Shown piece by piece: positions 10,637-22,199 of a stretch of DNA of 64,000 bases. The stretch is from assembly GCF_018446385.1 (NCBI RefSeq), contig NC_055992.1:53892799-53956798 (forward strand), in the 5' to 3' direction. Numbering within the stretch: position 1 is the first letter of the stretch; each line of letters begins with the position of its first letter. This DNA comes from Zingiber officinale. Lineage: Eukaryota; Streptophyta; Magnoliopsida; Zingiberales; Zingiberaceae. Position numbers and translations under genes: made by a program. The notes under the pieces were generated by a model. That model saw only the letters and a program-made list of their open reading frames with translations. It did no database searches and was not told the origin of the DNA.

Positions 10637-11682
10637 TTAGTTCCTGCTCTTGGATTTCTCCATGACCCTTGGAGCTACATCAAAATTTACTCAGTTTGTT
10701 AGGAAATAGGATACGAACTGTTGCGAATTCTATCAGGCGCAAGATCTGGTCAACCACAAGCTAAAAGTAGGGCTTATCAGCTTAGATTAATTATTGACAA
10801 TTACACATACTTCAGAGATATTGTAGGGGTAAAAAAACTAAGCTTGTATGTTATCAACCAATCAGAATTTGTTTGATAATTAATGATTGCTGATTAAGAA
10901 ACAGAAACGAAATGGAAACACATACCAATACCAATTGCATCTGAACCTTTCATGATCCTCAACCTTCTGCATGAATCAGTAAACATGCTGCAACACCAAC
11001 TACAAAGAATTAGTACTAGTTGAAGTAGAGAACAGTTCCAATCCTGAATCCAATTGGAATATAAGACTGTCAAAATAAATCGCAAAAAAAAAATGTGATA
11101 AATCAATTTGATGCAGTTTCGGCACAAAGGCCAGAAATGCATGGAATCTAAAACCATAGGAGACTCTTCTCTTCAATTCCTATTTGACATTGGAATCAAA
11201 TGACCGATAGTTTTTTCCACCTAACTGACTAGTGAAGATTCGCATAGAATAGATTTAGGATATCAATTCATGGCACTTATCAGATCCTGCTAATATATTG
11301 TAGTTTAAATAGAGAAATGAAAAGAACATTATCACATTTGTGTTTAATTTTCATTCTCAGTGCATCTCCAACAACATTAATGTTAATGAGCCGTGTTAAC
11401 ACCAATTACCAAGATATAGCATGTATACTCACCATAGATCAAGATAGCTTACCAATAGTAAAGCAAATAAACATCTTCTCAAGAGCCAGTGAGAGTTCCT
11501 TATAGTTGGAATACATTTTGAGGTCAACTTTTCTGAGATATGGAGCTCCATCCATGCTGACCTTGACATAGAGGCATTCCACCCCTTGTTTCACTTCATC
11601 ATCCTCCTTTTTCTTGGTCGGGTTTGCGACCATTGTGTTCTCTCTATAACTTCGGATCGGTGGCCATCCAACCACTTGTGCC
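10637..11682 (-). pseudogene. Captured Aux/IAA gene fragment
   Basis: Three exons on the minus strand. The first (11,682-11,463) carries the degron [10 protein letters not shown] of domain II and the start of the PB1 domain ([16 protein letters not shown], then [11 protein letters not shown]). The second (10,987-10,932) gives MFTDSCRRLRIMKGSDAI. The last (10,674-10,637) gives APRVMEKSKSRN and a stop. Splice sites look intact (GTAAG donor at 11,462; AG acceptors at 11,683, 10,988 and 10,675). The exon between the first and second, which should encode the ...DGDWMLVGDVPW part of PB1, is not found in 10,988-11,462. Domain I (the EAR repressor motif) is also absent. Aux/IAA proteins are nuclear repressors destroyed through TIR1/AFB when auxin is present; this piece could not be a normal repressor. 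No stop codon interrupts the exons. Confidence 0.9.
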
Positions 11683-11934
11683 CTGCCACATAAAACAAGT
11701 TAGTCATCCCTGATGAAGTAGTAGCTTCTTGTTCATAACCATTCAGAGATGTGCCATCATGAATGATCTGATAGTTCACAAGACAAATGATAAACCAAAA
11801 ATACAAAGTATTCAACATCTAGAACGGGAGGTTGCCGGAGGCCGCTGGAGGCGGAGGACGGGAGGTTACTGGAGGTACCCGATGCTGAAGGGAGGTGGCG
11901 CTGGAGGTCGGCGATGCTGGCTGGAGGCGGTGCT

Positions 11935-12244
11935 GAAGGTCGGCGATGCTGGATGGAGGCAGCGTTAGAGGGAGGCGGCGCTGGATGTTGAGAGGCTAGT
12001 GCTTTTGTGCGGAGGCGGCGCTGGAGGTCGACGCTGGAGGTGGCGCTGGAGATGGGCCTTTACTTGTTGGAGGTCGCGCTGGAGGGAGGCCGCAGGCGAC
12101 GAGGGAGGCACGGGAGGGAAGCTGCATTGGAGGGAGAGAGGCAACGCTGGAAGAGGCTAGGGCTTTTCTGGCGTTGGCGCGTGCACGTGCCTTGCACGTG
12201 AGAGAGTTATTCTTGCTTGTGGGGTGATTTTAGTCCAGGAGCCC
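11935..12244 (-). repeat. Right terminal inverted repeat
   Basis: Inverted partner of 7,884-8,183. GC-rich GGAGGCGGCGCTGG-type units extend it inward to about 11,820, where the Aux/IAA side begins. The outermost bases read CTCCTGGAC from the outside, matching CTCCTGGAC of the left end. Confidence 0.85.
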
Positions 12245-12316
12245 CAACAGGGGTGTGCTGAAAGAAGAGGAGAGCAATTATATTTTAGGTTTAGTTGGGG
12301 TGTATTAATCACTTAA

Positions 12317-12326
12317 TATAAATAGG
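12317..12326 (+). promoter_or_regulatory. TATA box in the 3' LTR of gypsy element E
   Basis: TATAAATAGG, a good plant TATA box, is followed about 35 bp on by a CT-rich leader (CTCCTCCTCACCCTC). Transcription of the element would start near 12,350. Inferred from position and motif only. Confidence 0.5.
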
Positions 12327-12929
12327 GAATTAAGTGGAAGATTATTATTATCTTTCTGATCGACAACTCCTCCTCACCCTCAAACCCTTACCGCCGAACC
12401 TCTCTCCTCCTCTTCCTCTTGGCGCACAAACCCAAGAAGACCTAGGGTTCCATCCCTAGGGTCGTAGGAGCACCTTTCGGCGACGTCTCCGATACGAGGA
12501 CACTCCCCTCCGTGAGAAGGAAGCGTAGACGTAAGAGGATCGCCGAAACGATCTTCTTCTCCGGAAACCTTGCGCAGGATGTAAGTAACCCCTCACCTGC
12601 AGTATAAGTAGTTAATCGTATGAGTTTTCAGTCTCAGTTTACCCATATGCAGAATTAGAGCACACCAAGTGCTCGACAAAATGACTAGTATAGTTAAATG
12701 CTACAGTAGGCATTTTAATAGCTCAGTTAAATGCCATAGAAGCATTCTAAATAGCATTCTTGATCTTACTTCAGTTATATGAGACTACGGTCTAATGGGT
12801 GGGCTCCCATAGTCGCCTCTAGGTTCAGATAACCTAGTTCTAGGTTCAGATAACCTAGTTAGAACAAGACAAAATAATTAAATTAAAATCAGAATTTTTC
12901 TTTATCAGTGGCACTGTACTGGACTTCAG

Positions 12930-13075
12930 TTGTCCTTGGGTTGGGCTCCCATAGTCGTCCCTAGGTTTAGATAACCTAGTAACCCTATTAGATTCGGGAC
13001 TTGCTACCTCGGGCCTAGTTAGGGATGCGCGCACAATAAGTACAGTTGCCGGGCCCATCAGCAGCATGTTTAGTA
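12930..13075 (+). repeat. LTR block shared by gypsy families E and G
   Basis: About 145 bp with near-identical sequence at 51,370-51,525 in the LTR of G and a weaker match at 44,280-44,425 in solo LTR H. It contains CTAGGTTTAGATAACCTAG, a small palindrome, and ends GTTGCCGGGCCCATCAGCAG. Confidence 0.65.
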
Positions 13076-13711
13076 TTTTTATCTATTTATGAAAATAGTT
13101 TTCAAACTTCACAAACCAAATATGTGAATACAGCTTAGCTTCAGTTTAGTTTTCTTATTGTTATAACATACAACCTAGCTTATGTATCGATTTAGTTAGC
13201 TTGTTGATACAACGAGTAGCTTTTTTTTCAGTAATGTTTAGCATAATTTAATTGTCCATATGCCATGTTTTAGCATTTTCAGCATGTATTTCAAATAGCA
13301 TCGTTTAAACGCATGATTCCTTCGAATGCATGTTTTGTGAGGTAGATGGTTCTTACTAAGCTCCCAAGCTTATAGTTTCCCTTTTTCCTTATACTGCAGA
13401 TAAAGGTAAAGGAAAGATCGAATAGCAGAGGCTGAAGGGCAATGCAATAAAGATGTGTGTGAAAGGAACTTGGAATAAAGATTCTTGGTGACTCGCAAGT
13501 CTAACGACTTAGTTTTCTTATAGTGTTACTTTTCCGCACTTTTAGATGTTTAAGTGTCTTGAACTATGGAAATGTGCTTAGATTATTAGTTGTCCTGATA
13601 TTAGATAGCTAACCATGAGTTATGATATGCCTAGTAGTGGTATTATGCTTTTATTTGATTTCTGAAGGTCCTGTACGAGTTCGGGTGGGATTTCTACAGA
13701 AATCAGAAACC

Positions 13712-14098
13712 CAATCGATCAGCTGATCGATTGAGAAGTCCTTAATCGATCAGCCGATCAATTGGAAGAAATCCCAGCGTACAGAACACCATTAAGTCAA
13801 TCAGCTGATCGATTAAGGAGCCCTTGATCGATCAGCCGATCGATTGAAACGTGATCTGCCGCGTACAGAAAGCTGATAAATCGATCAGCTAATCGATCGA
13901 CCATGGATCGATCAGCCAATCGATCGGGAATTTAATTCCTGCGAATAGAGAGCTTCTGAATCGATCTCTGGATTGATTGGCCAAACTGGATCGATCAGCC
14001 AATCGATCTAGACGGGACTCCTGTGCACAGTAGCACGTTGGATCGACCAGTGGATCGATCAAACAACTCCAATCGATCAGCCGATCAATTAGAAGGTC
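13712..14098. repeat. Array of palindromic ATCGATCAGCYGATCGAT modules
   Basis: About ten copies of a 20-bp near-palindrome built on AATCGATCAGCTGATCGATT, spaced by 10-40 bp of varied sequence, in the 3' LTR of gypsy element E. No coding frame is involved. Confidence 0.8.
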
Positions 14099-14333
14099 TG
14101 ATTTCAGTTAGAAGCGCCTGACCTCAGCTCTTTGATCAAATAGGAAGTTTAGGTTCCTTTCTTTAGCATATGTACAACTTCAGAAGTGTATTCTGAATAT
14201 AAAATCCAGGTTTTATAGCAATTAGCAGAGGGTTTTAATTAGTTCAGCTTTCAACACCTTAATATTCAGTTTAGCATGAGCATAATGTAACCCCCGGCCT
14301 CCCAGCCTAGACAGTAGGAGGCGGGGCGTTACA

Positions 14334-14338
14334 ATAAG
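14334..14338. other. Target site duplication ATAAG, right of gypsy element E
   Basis: Exact match to 4,188-4,192. It is followed by ACTAGATCACTTC, which continues the interrupted copia sequence as in sister copy A at 20,109. Confidence 0.9.
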
Positions 14339-15960
14339 ACTAGATCACTTCATTAAATCGAATATTCCAAGATCTTGAAGCTTGCTTCAGTCTATAGATA
14401 GATCGATGTTGCATCTTTATCTTGGAGTGCTTTATCATATGTCTAGGGACCAAGTTCATGTTCACCAGGGATCAAGTCCAAAGATTCTCCCAAAAACATA
14501 AATCTATCAGGTTGCCTAACAACCCTCCCACTACGACGTGGCACTGCTTGTAATTGTGAATCATTTGTGACATGTGTTGTAGTTTCTTGTGGTATCTCAT
14601 CTTGTACCGTTAGTACTAAAGTAGATGTGTCTTCTCTTATTTTCTCAAGAATAATTTTACTCATGAACTTGTGGTTTATTACATAGTCCTCTTCTAAAAT
14701 TCGGGTATTGCTGTTAAAAATGACCTTATGATCTTTAGGACTATAAAATAAATCACCTTTCGTTCCTTTAGGATAACCCACAAATAAGCGAACTTCTGTT
14801 CGTGATTCCAACTTTTCAGTGTCTCCCTTCAGGACATGTGCTGGACTACCCCAAATTCGAATATATTTCAGACTAGACTTACACCCATTCCACAATTCTA
14901 TGGGAGTAGAGGATACTGACTTAGAAGGTACCAAGTTCAGAATGTACACTGTCATCTCCAGAGCATATCCCCAAAATGAATTTGGTAATTCTGAATAATT
15001 ATCATTGATCTAACCATTTACATAAGAGTCATATTCCTTCGTTCTGCCACACCATTCTGTTGGGGTGTACCATGTGCAGACAGTTGGGATTGAATCCTGA
15101 GCTCTCATAAGTAACTCCTAAACACTCCTAAGAGGTATTCGCTACCACGATCAGACTGTAGTGTCTTGATACCTTTACCATGATGTTTCTCCACCTCAGC
15201 CTTATACTCTTTGAACTTATCAAAGCACTCAGACTTGCGTTGTATCAAGTAAATGTACCCGTATCTTGAATAGTCATCTATAAAAGAGACAAAATATTTA
15301 AAACCACTTCTTGTCCGGATAGTCATAGGACCACACAGATCAAAATGAATCAATTCCAACACATCTTTGGCTTTATACCCCTTAGCCTTAAAAGGTATCT
15401 TGGTCATTTTTCCTTCCAAGCAAGATTCATAGGTTGGAAAGTTTTCCACCCCCAATGAACCCAAAAGTCCATCAGCTATTAGCCATTGAATCCTACTCAA
15501 GTTAATATGACCAAGCCTTAGATGCCAAAGATATGTTTGGTTCATTTCCGAAGGTTGCTTTCTCTTATTAGAATTAGAAGATATGTTATTAATTTCCATT
15601 TGTTGCATCGTGAGAGTTATTGGATTTAGAGTATATAAATTACCAACCAACATACCAGAACAGATCACTACCCTATTTTTCTTGATAACAACTTTGTTAT
15701 CAAAAGAAATAGAATATCCATCCTTAAATAGTTTAGAAACTGAAATCAAGTTCATTCTAAAACTTGGTACGTAAAGATAATTTCTCAAAATCAATATTTT
15801 ATTTCTATAAAAAGATAAATAAATATCTCCCACTGCAACAACCGCCACTTTTGTATCATTACCCATGTAGACGGTGATTTCCCCTTCATGTAGTTGTCGG
15901 GTTTCCTGGAACCCCTACAATGAATTGCAGACATGATCAATGGCTCCCGTATCTACACAC
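14339..15960 (-). pseudogene. Copia protease, integrase and RT start (element C)
   Basis: On the minus strand it runs from the protease (WCVDTGA at about 15,955, with a stop soon after) through MGNDTKV and GAG-pre-integrase (TYLWHLRLGH) to the integrase core (HFDLCGPM, FIDDYSRYGYIYL, LQSDRGSEYL) in 15,105-15,866. Frame breaks at about 14,960-15,100 precede the integrase C-terminus (14,443-14,955; ELWNGCKSSLKYIRIWGSP). Compared with copy A, about 400 bp of reverse transcriptase N-terminal sequence is missing near 14,410. It continues at 4,187 beyond gypsy element E. Confidence 0.9.
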
Positions 15961-16575
15961 CAAGTATTAGTAGATAACACCACTAAACATGTTTCAACAA
16001 TTAATGAATAGGATACACATTTATTGTTCTCAATTTTATGAGGACAACCCACTTTTTGTTTCTAATCAATATAATTGGGACTTGTAAGTTTATTCTCTAA
16101 TATAACAGCAGGAGGTTTGAAGGCCATTTGAAATCCTAAGAATCACAAAATATTTTGTCAATACTTTAGAATTTAAAATAATATTGATTTCTTAAACAAT
16201 ATCATTTAAATTCACCAATACCTCAAAACACAGTGAATTTTATATGCCACATTAGTGTGGACATATACAAATTCAAACATTTGTAAGAGGGGATTTTAAC
16301 CATTAATTTTATTATCTTGTCAACCTAACTTTATGACAAATAAAATTAATAGTTGATTTTTCTTCGATCACACAAATAATAGTAGTGACTCCGATGGGGA
16401 GGATACTATTAAATGCACCTAAGTGTATACCATTACTTGATACTTAGTCCATTAAATAGGATTGTGCCCCTTCAGTTGGAGAAGATCACACACACCAAAA
16501 TAACTTCCTATAATCATCCATAAAGGAAGTTTGATCTAGTGATCCGCAAACAAACACATCCATTGTGGAGGTCGG
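15961..16575 (-). other. Leader of copia element C, gag deleted
   Basis: Same non-coding leader as in copies A and D. At about 16,048-16,066 the zinc-knuckle end of gag joins the gag start, the same junction as in D at about 985-1,002. The leader is cut at 16,575 by copia element A and resumes at 35,918. Confidence 0.78.
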
Positions 16576-19015
16576 TGTTGGTTAATCCTAAGAAAACGTA
16601 CCGGTTTCACTGTACAAAAATTTTTTGTACAAGTACCGAACCTTTCCTTAAATAACCTATTGTGTTCTTTAGAAGTTAAATAAGGAATCGCAGATGGAAC
16701 TTAACATCATTGATTCCAAATTTAACTTATATGTTCTTAATGGTTTAGATTTGAATCGCAAGCGGAACTTGACACTATTGATTTAAATCTACCTAAGTTA
16801 TTAATTCCATAAATATTAATTTTCAAAATTGGCTTCCAGGACTGCATGGCGAGGCACATGACCTTCTTAGATATAGGAGCAACCACCACCGCCTAGGCAA
16901 AGCCTTTTAGGGAAAGCTAATATTTATTTCCTTAAATAACTTTAGGTTAACCAAAAAAAATAATCGAATCACAAATTCGAAAAAGAAGAAAACACAAAAT
17001 CAAAAAATAAATTCGATAAACTAGATCTAATTGCCTCTTGTATTTAGAATTCTTACAAAGAGAAAAACTAGCATGATGCGGAAAATAATTACTAATTATA
17101 CCTTCTCTTTGTATGCTAATGACCTCGAGATCTTCTGTCATATTCCTCGCCTTGGACGTTGTGTGGGCAACGATCCTCCAAGATGAACACCACCCAAAAG
17201 CCTCCTTACTCTTCTTGTAAAATTCAGCCACCACCACCACCACAAGGAGAAGAGAGCAAAAGGGAAAAGAGAGAAGAAAGGGAGAGGGCCGACCACACCA
17301 ATGTCTCCAAACAAGAGAATAAGAATTGTTGTAACATAAGACCTCCTCACCCCTTCTTTTATATTACTTGCCCAAGGCAAATAAGGGAAGAATTTTTACA
17401 AAAATTTAAATCTTCCTCTAATTTTTCTTTTTCCCTTTTATTTTTCCTTTTCTTTCCTCTTGATTGAATCAATCACCAAAATTAATTGGATGATGATTTT
17501 ATTTTATTATATGGTCGGCCACCTTGCTTGGGCACCAAGCAAGGTTGGCCGGCCCCCACAAGAGAAAGAAATAAATAATTTTTATATAAAATTTTACAAG
17601 AAAAATTCTTATAAAATTTTACAAGCTCTGTTTCCTAAAGTAAGAGTTAAAAAAGGGAAGTTCTAAAAATTAAAACCATGTTTTAAAATTTAAAACTTCT
17701 CATATAAAATTTCCTTTTTTAACATGGTGATAGAAAATTTAAATTTTAAAACTTCTTTTCCCTTTTTTTCTTAAACCATGAGGATGGTTAAAAAAGGAAA
17801 GTTTTAAAATCTTTTAAACTCTCTATTTAAACATGTGACCTAATTCAAATAAGGAAAGTTTTAAAAATTAAAATCTCTCTTTTAAAACTTATAGTTTTCT
17901 ACAAAGAGAAGATTTTAAAAATTCAAAACAACCCTCCTATTTGAACTAATGTTGGCCGGCCCCTACAAGCTTGGTCACCAAGCTATAGGGCCGACCCCTA
18001 TAAAAGGATGTGGCCGGCCATTGCTTGGTCACCACCAAGCAATGGTCCGACCCCCTTCTTGGACACCAAGAAGAGCCTTATATTTGGATGGACTTGAGGC
18101 TATAATGAGGCTACGACAGGGACCTAGAGGAGAAATTGGTTTTGACCTTCCGATGAGCTTGAGTATCCCGTGTTCGCCCCGAACACACAACTCAAGTTCA
18201 TCGATAATAACTCATTCCACTAGAGAGTTATTACCGCACTACCGCACCAATCCCAAATTACATTATGGGCTCCTTCTTATCATGAGTGTGTTAGTCTCCC
18301 TGTGTTTAAGATTACGAATGCCCATTAATTAAGTAAGTTACTGACAACTCACTTAATTAATATCTAGCTCCAAGAGTAGTACCACTCAACTTTATTGTCA
18401 TGTCGGACTAGGTCCACCTGCAGGGTTTAACATGACAATCCTTATGAGCTCCTCTTGGGGGTATTCTCAACCTAGATAACTAGGACACAGATTCCTTCTA
18501 TAATCAATAACACACACTATAAGTAATATCATTTCCCAACTTATCGGGCATATTAATTTATCGAGCTAAACCTCACCCTTTGATAAATCAAAGAAATAAA
18601 TATTAAATATATGTTCTTGTTATTATATTAGGATTAAGAGCACACACTTCCATAATAACTAAGGTTTAGTTTTTTTTACTAAGTCAGTACAAAAAGAACT
18701 TACCTAAATGATCCTACTCAATACACTTAAAGTGTATCATTGTAATTTATTAGTCAAGATAAACTAATACTTAATTACACTACGACTATTCTGATGGTTT
18801 GTTCCTTTCCATCTTAGTCGCGAGCAACTGTTTATAATTTATAGAGAACCGACAACATGATCTTCTGAGTGTGACACCACACTCCATGTTCTCTACTATA
18901 TAAATTAATTGAACAATTATATTTAATCAATAAATGCATATATTGACCAATGTGATTCTTTTATTTCATCAAATAAATGTTTACAAAAGCTAGGCTTTTA
19001 GTATACACTCTAACA
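16576..19015 (-). repeat. 3' LTR of copia element A
   Basis: Runs TGTTGGTTAATCC to CACTCTAACA, 2,440 bp. It contains GC-rich hairpins at 17,511-17,556 and 17,950-18,077. No real gene is present; the open frames here recur in the other LTR because the sequence does. Confidence 0.92.
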
Positions 19016-19025
19016 ATCTCCCACT
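19016..19025 (-). other. Polypurine tract of copia element A
   Basis: AGTGGGAGAT on the minus strand, directly against the 3' LTR. Confidence 0.85.
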
Positions 19026-19119
19026 TATACTAAAAGACTAAGCTGCCATATCTGTTGCCTTACATCTGATTCCCATCCCCTCTACATGCCGATCAAAAGC
19101 TTTCGCTGGAAGGGCCTTT

Positions 19120-22100
19120 GTGAAAGGATCTGCTAGGTTATCTTCTGATGCAATCTTGGCGACGACAACTTCTCCTCGCTTGACGATGTCTCATATCAGG
19201 TGGTACTTGCGCTCAATATGTTTACTTGCCTTATGAGCTCATGGTTCCTTCGAGTTTGCAACTGCACCGCTATTATCACAATAAATTATGATGATCTTGG
19301 GCAAACCAGGAATCACATCTAAGTCTATTAGAAAGTTCCTAAGCCATACAACTTCTTTGGCTACCTTAGAGGCTGCCACATACTCAGCTTCTATGGTTGA
19401 GTCCGAGATGCATTTCTGCTTAACACTCCTCCATGCAATGGCTCCACCTCCTAGAGTAAACACATAGCCTGATGTTGACTTACTATTGTCCCTATCTGAT
19501 TGGAAGTCTGAATCCGTGTAACCCACAGGGAGCAACTCGTCTGCTTGGTAAACTAGCATATAATCTTTAGTCCTTCTCAGGTACTTCAATATATGCTTTA
19601 CCGCAGTCCAATGTCCTTGTCCAGAGTTACTCTGATATCTGCTGACCATACCCACGGCAAAATAGATATCAGGTCTCGTACACAGTATTGCATACATAAG
19701 GCTTCCTACAGCCGAGGCATAAGGGACTGCCTTCATTTCCTCCATCTTCTTTGATGTCTTTGAAGACATCTCTTTAGATAAGGCTACTCCATGCCTAAAA
19801 GGCAAGAAACCTTTCTTGGAGTTCTGCATGCTAAAACGAGCAAGGACCGTATCAATATATGAAGTTTGGGATAGACACAACATTCTTTTCTTGCGATTCC
19901 TTATAACTTTGATCCCAAGAATGTGTGCACATTCTCTTAACTCCTTCATATCAAATTGTTTAGACAACCATACCCTTACGTCTGATAATACCTTGATATT
20001 GTTGCCAATTAACAAAATATCATCTACGTATAGTACAAGAAATACCACCACGTTTCCGTTACACTTCTTGTATACACAAGACTCATCCGAACATTGAATA
20101 AATCCATATGACTAGATTACTTCGTTAAACCGGATGTTCCAAGATCTTGAAGCTTGCTTCAATCCATAAATGGACCGATTAAGCTTGCACACTAGATGCT
20201 CTTTACCTTTTTCAATGAACCGTTTTGGTTGCTTCATATGGATGTTTTCTTCAAGACTTCCGTTAAGGAAAGCTGTCTTGACATCCATTTGTCAAATCTC
20301 ATAATCCATATAAGCAGCAATGGATAAGAGTATCCGGATAGACTTAAGCATGGCTACCGACGAAAAAGTCTTCTCATAGTTGATTCCCTCTTTCTGAGTA
20401 TACCCTTTCGCAACAAGTCTTGCTTTGAAGGTTTCTACTTTCCCATCTGTCTCTCTTTTCCTTTTGTAGATCCACTTGCATCCAACGGCTTTTACACCAT
20501 CAGGTGGTTCTACAAGCTCCCAGACCTTATTAGAGTACATAGACTCTATTTTAGAATTCATTGCCTTTTTCCAAGATACTTCATCTATATCTTGGAGTGC
20601 TTCATCATATGTCCGGGGATCAGATTCATGTTTACCAGGGATCAAGTCCGAAGACTCTCCCAAAAACATGAATCTCTTAGGTTGCCTTACAACTCTCCCA
20701 TTACGACGAGGCACCGTCTGTGGTTGTGTATCATGTGCAACACGTGTTGCAGTCTCTTGTGGTACTTCATATTGTACTGTTGGTACTGAAGTAGACGTGT
20801 CCTCTCTAATTTCTTCTAGAACTATTTCACTCATGGACTTATGGTTCATTACATAATCTTCTTCTAAAAATCGAGCATTGGTGCTAACAATGATCTTCTG
20901 ATTTTTAGGATTATAAAACAAACCACCTTTCGTTCCCTTAGGATATCCCACAAACAGACAAACTTCTGTACGTGATTCCAACTTGTCAGTATCTCCCTTC
21001 AGCACATGTGCTGGACTACCCCATATCCGTATATGATTCAGACTAGGCTTACGTCCATTCCATAATTCCATGGGAGTAGAAGGAACTATTTTAGAAGGTA
21101 CCATATTCAGAATGCACACTGCTGTTTCTAAAGCATATCCCCAAAACGAATTTGGTAATTCTGAATAACTCATTATCGATCTAACCATTTCCATAAGAGT
21201 CCTATTCCTTCGTTCTGTCATACCATTCTACTGGGGTGTACCAAGTGCAGTCAATTGGGATTGAATCCCGACTTCTGATAAGTAATTTCTAAACTCTCCA
21301 AAGAGGTATTCGCCACCACGGTCAGACCGTAGTGTCTTGATACTTTTACCAAGACGTTTCTCCACATCAGCCCTATATTCTTTGAACTTGTCAAAGCATT
21401 CAAACTTGCGGCGCATCAGGTAAATATATCCGTATCTTGAATAATCATCTATAAAGGAGACGAAGTATTCATAACCACCTTTTGCCTGGACAGACATAGG
21501 ACCACACAAATCAGAATGAACTAGTTCTAACGCATCTTTGGCTCTATACCCCTTGGCCTTAAAAGGTATCTTGGTCATTTTTCCTTCCAAGCAAGATTCA
21601 CATGTTGGAAAGTTTTCCAACTCTAGTGAACCCAAGAGTCCATTGGCTACAAGCCTTTGAATCCTACTTAAGTTAATATGTCAAAGCCTTAGATGCCAAA
21701 GATATGTTTGGTTCATCTCTGAAGGTTCTTTTATCTTATTAGAGTTAGAAGATGTGTTATTAATTTCCATATTTTGCTTTGTGGGATAAATTGGATTTAA
21801 AGTGTATAAATTTCCAACTAATGCACCAGAACAGATAATCACCTTATTTCTCTTTATAACGACATTGTTACTAAAGGAAACTGAATATCCATCCATATAC
21901 AGTTTAGAAACTGAAATTAAATTCTTTCTAAAACTGGGTACATAAAGTCAATTTCTTAAAATCAAATTTCTATTCCTATCAAGAGATAAGTAGACGTCTC
22001 CCACTGCAACAGCCTCCACCTTAGTAGCATTGCCCATGTAGACGGTTATCTCTCCATCAAATAGTCGTCGGGTTTCCTGGAACCCCTGCAAAGAATTGAA

Positions 22101-22165
22101 GACATGATCATTGGCTCCCGTATCTACACACCAGGTGCTGGTAGATAACACCGCTAAACATGTTT
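19120..22165 (-). pseudogene. Copia pol pseudogene (element A)
   Basis: Minus-strand order is as follows. Protease at 22,151-21,948 has WCVDTGANDHV. GAG-pre-integrase is at 21,896-21,681. The integrase core (21,635-21,228) has SDLCGPM, FIDDYSRYGYIYL and LRSDRGGEYL. The integrase end and RT start (20,292-21,221) have MTERRNRTL, CKWIYKRKR and RLVAKGYTQ. RT end and RNase H (19,239-20,051) have LYVDDILLIGN, YTDSDFQSDRDNSKSTSGY and YCDNSGAVANS. The frame is broken by stops near 21,229 (Gln to TAG), 20,291 and 19,238 and by frameshifts near 21,660 and 21,945. The segment 20,052-20,291 is the middle of reverse transcriptase with stops. All key residues I can see remain, so it decayed recently, but it cannot be translated whole. 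Confidence 0.92.
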
Positions 22166-22199
22166 CAACTACTAGAGTATGAGATATACCTTTATTATT

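Larger units (their letters stand above)
7884..12244. mobile_element. Pack-MULE-like DNA transposon with two captured gene fragments
   Basis: Terminal inverted repeats of at least 300 bp (7,884-8,183 and 11,935-12,244) enclose 3.75 kb of unrelated sequence. The proposed target duplication is 9 bp, CAGCAGGGG at 7,875-7,883 and CAACAGGGG at 12,245-12,253, with one mismatch. Long inverted repeats, a 9-bp duplication and captured host exons with introns are the signature of Pack-MULEs of the Mutator superfamily. No transposase is visible, so it would depend on one elsewhere. The outermost TIR bases are diverged, so the ends are accurate to about 10 bp. It was inserted in the 3' LTR of gypsy element E. 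Confidence 0.78.
4193..14333 (+). mobile_element. Gypsy chromodomain-type element E with a nested DNA transposon
   Basis: The ends are TGTAGCACCC and GGGCGTTACA with 5-bp duplications on both sides. The order is truncated 5' LTR, gag tail plus protease, reverse transcriptase, RNase H, integrase, a chromodomain-like tail, polypurine tract and 3' LTR. This is the Ty3/gypsy order; the integrase tail and LTR style fit the chromovirus (Tekay/Del-like) group. The 5' LTR keeps only about 200 bp and most of gag is lost, probably by one deletion. The 3' LTR is split by a 4.36 kb insertion. The element lies in the reverse transcriptase region of copia element C. Confidence 0.9.
7678..14333 (+). repeat. 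3' LTR of gypsy element E, split by a DNA transposon
   Basis: The LTR is in two parts, 7,678-7,883 and 12,245-14,333, about 2.3 kb in all without the insertion. It opens TGTAGCGCCC and closes GGGCGTTACA. The second part holds a TATA box, a 5' UTR-like CT-rich stretch (12,355-12,600), a block shared with the LTR of G (12,930-13,075) and an array of palindromic modules (13,712-14,098). No coding sequence is seen in it. Confidence 0.88.

Noticed and set aside
8235-11682. Two host genes in normal position
   Set aside because: Stops, a frameshift, a missing exon and flanking inverted repeats inside an LTR point to captured fragments.
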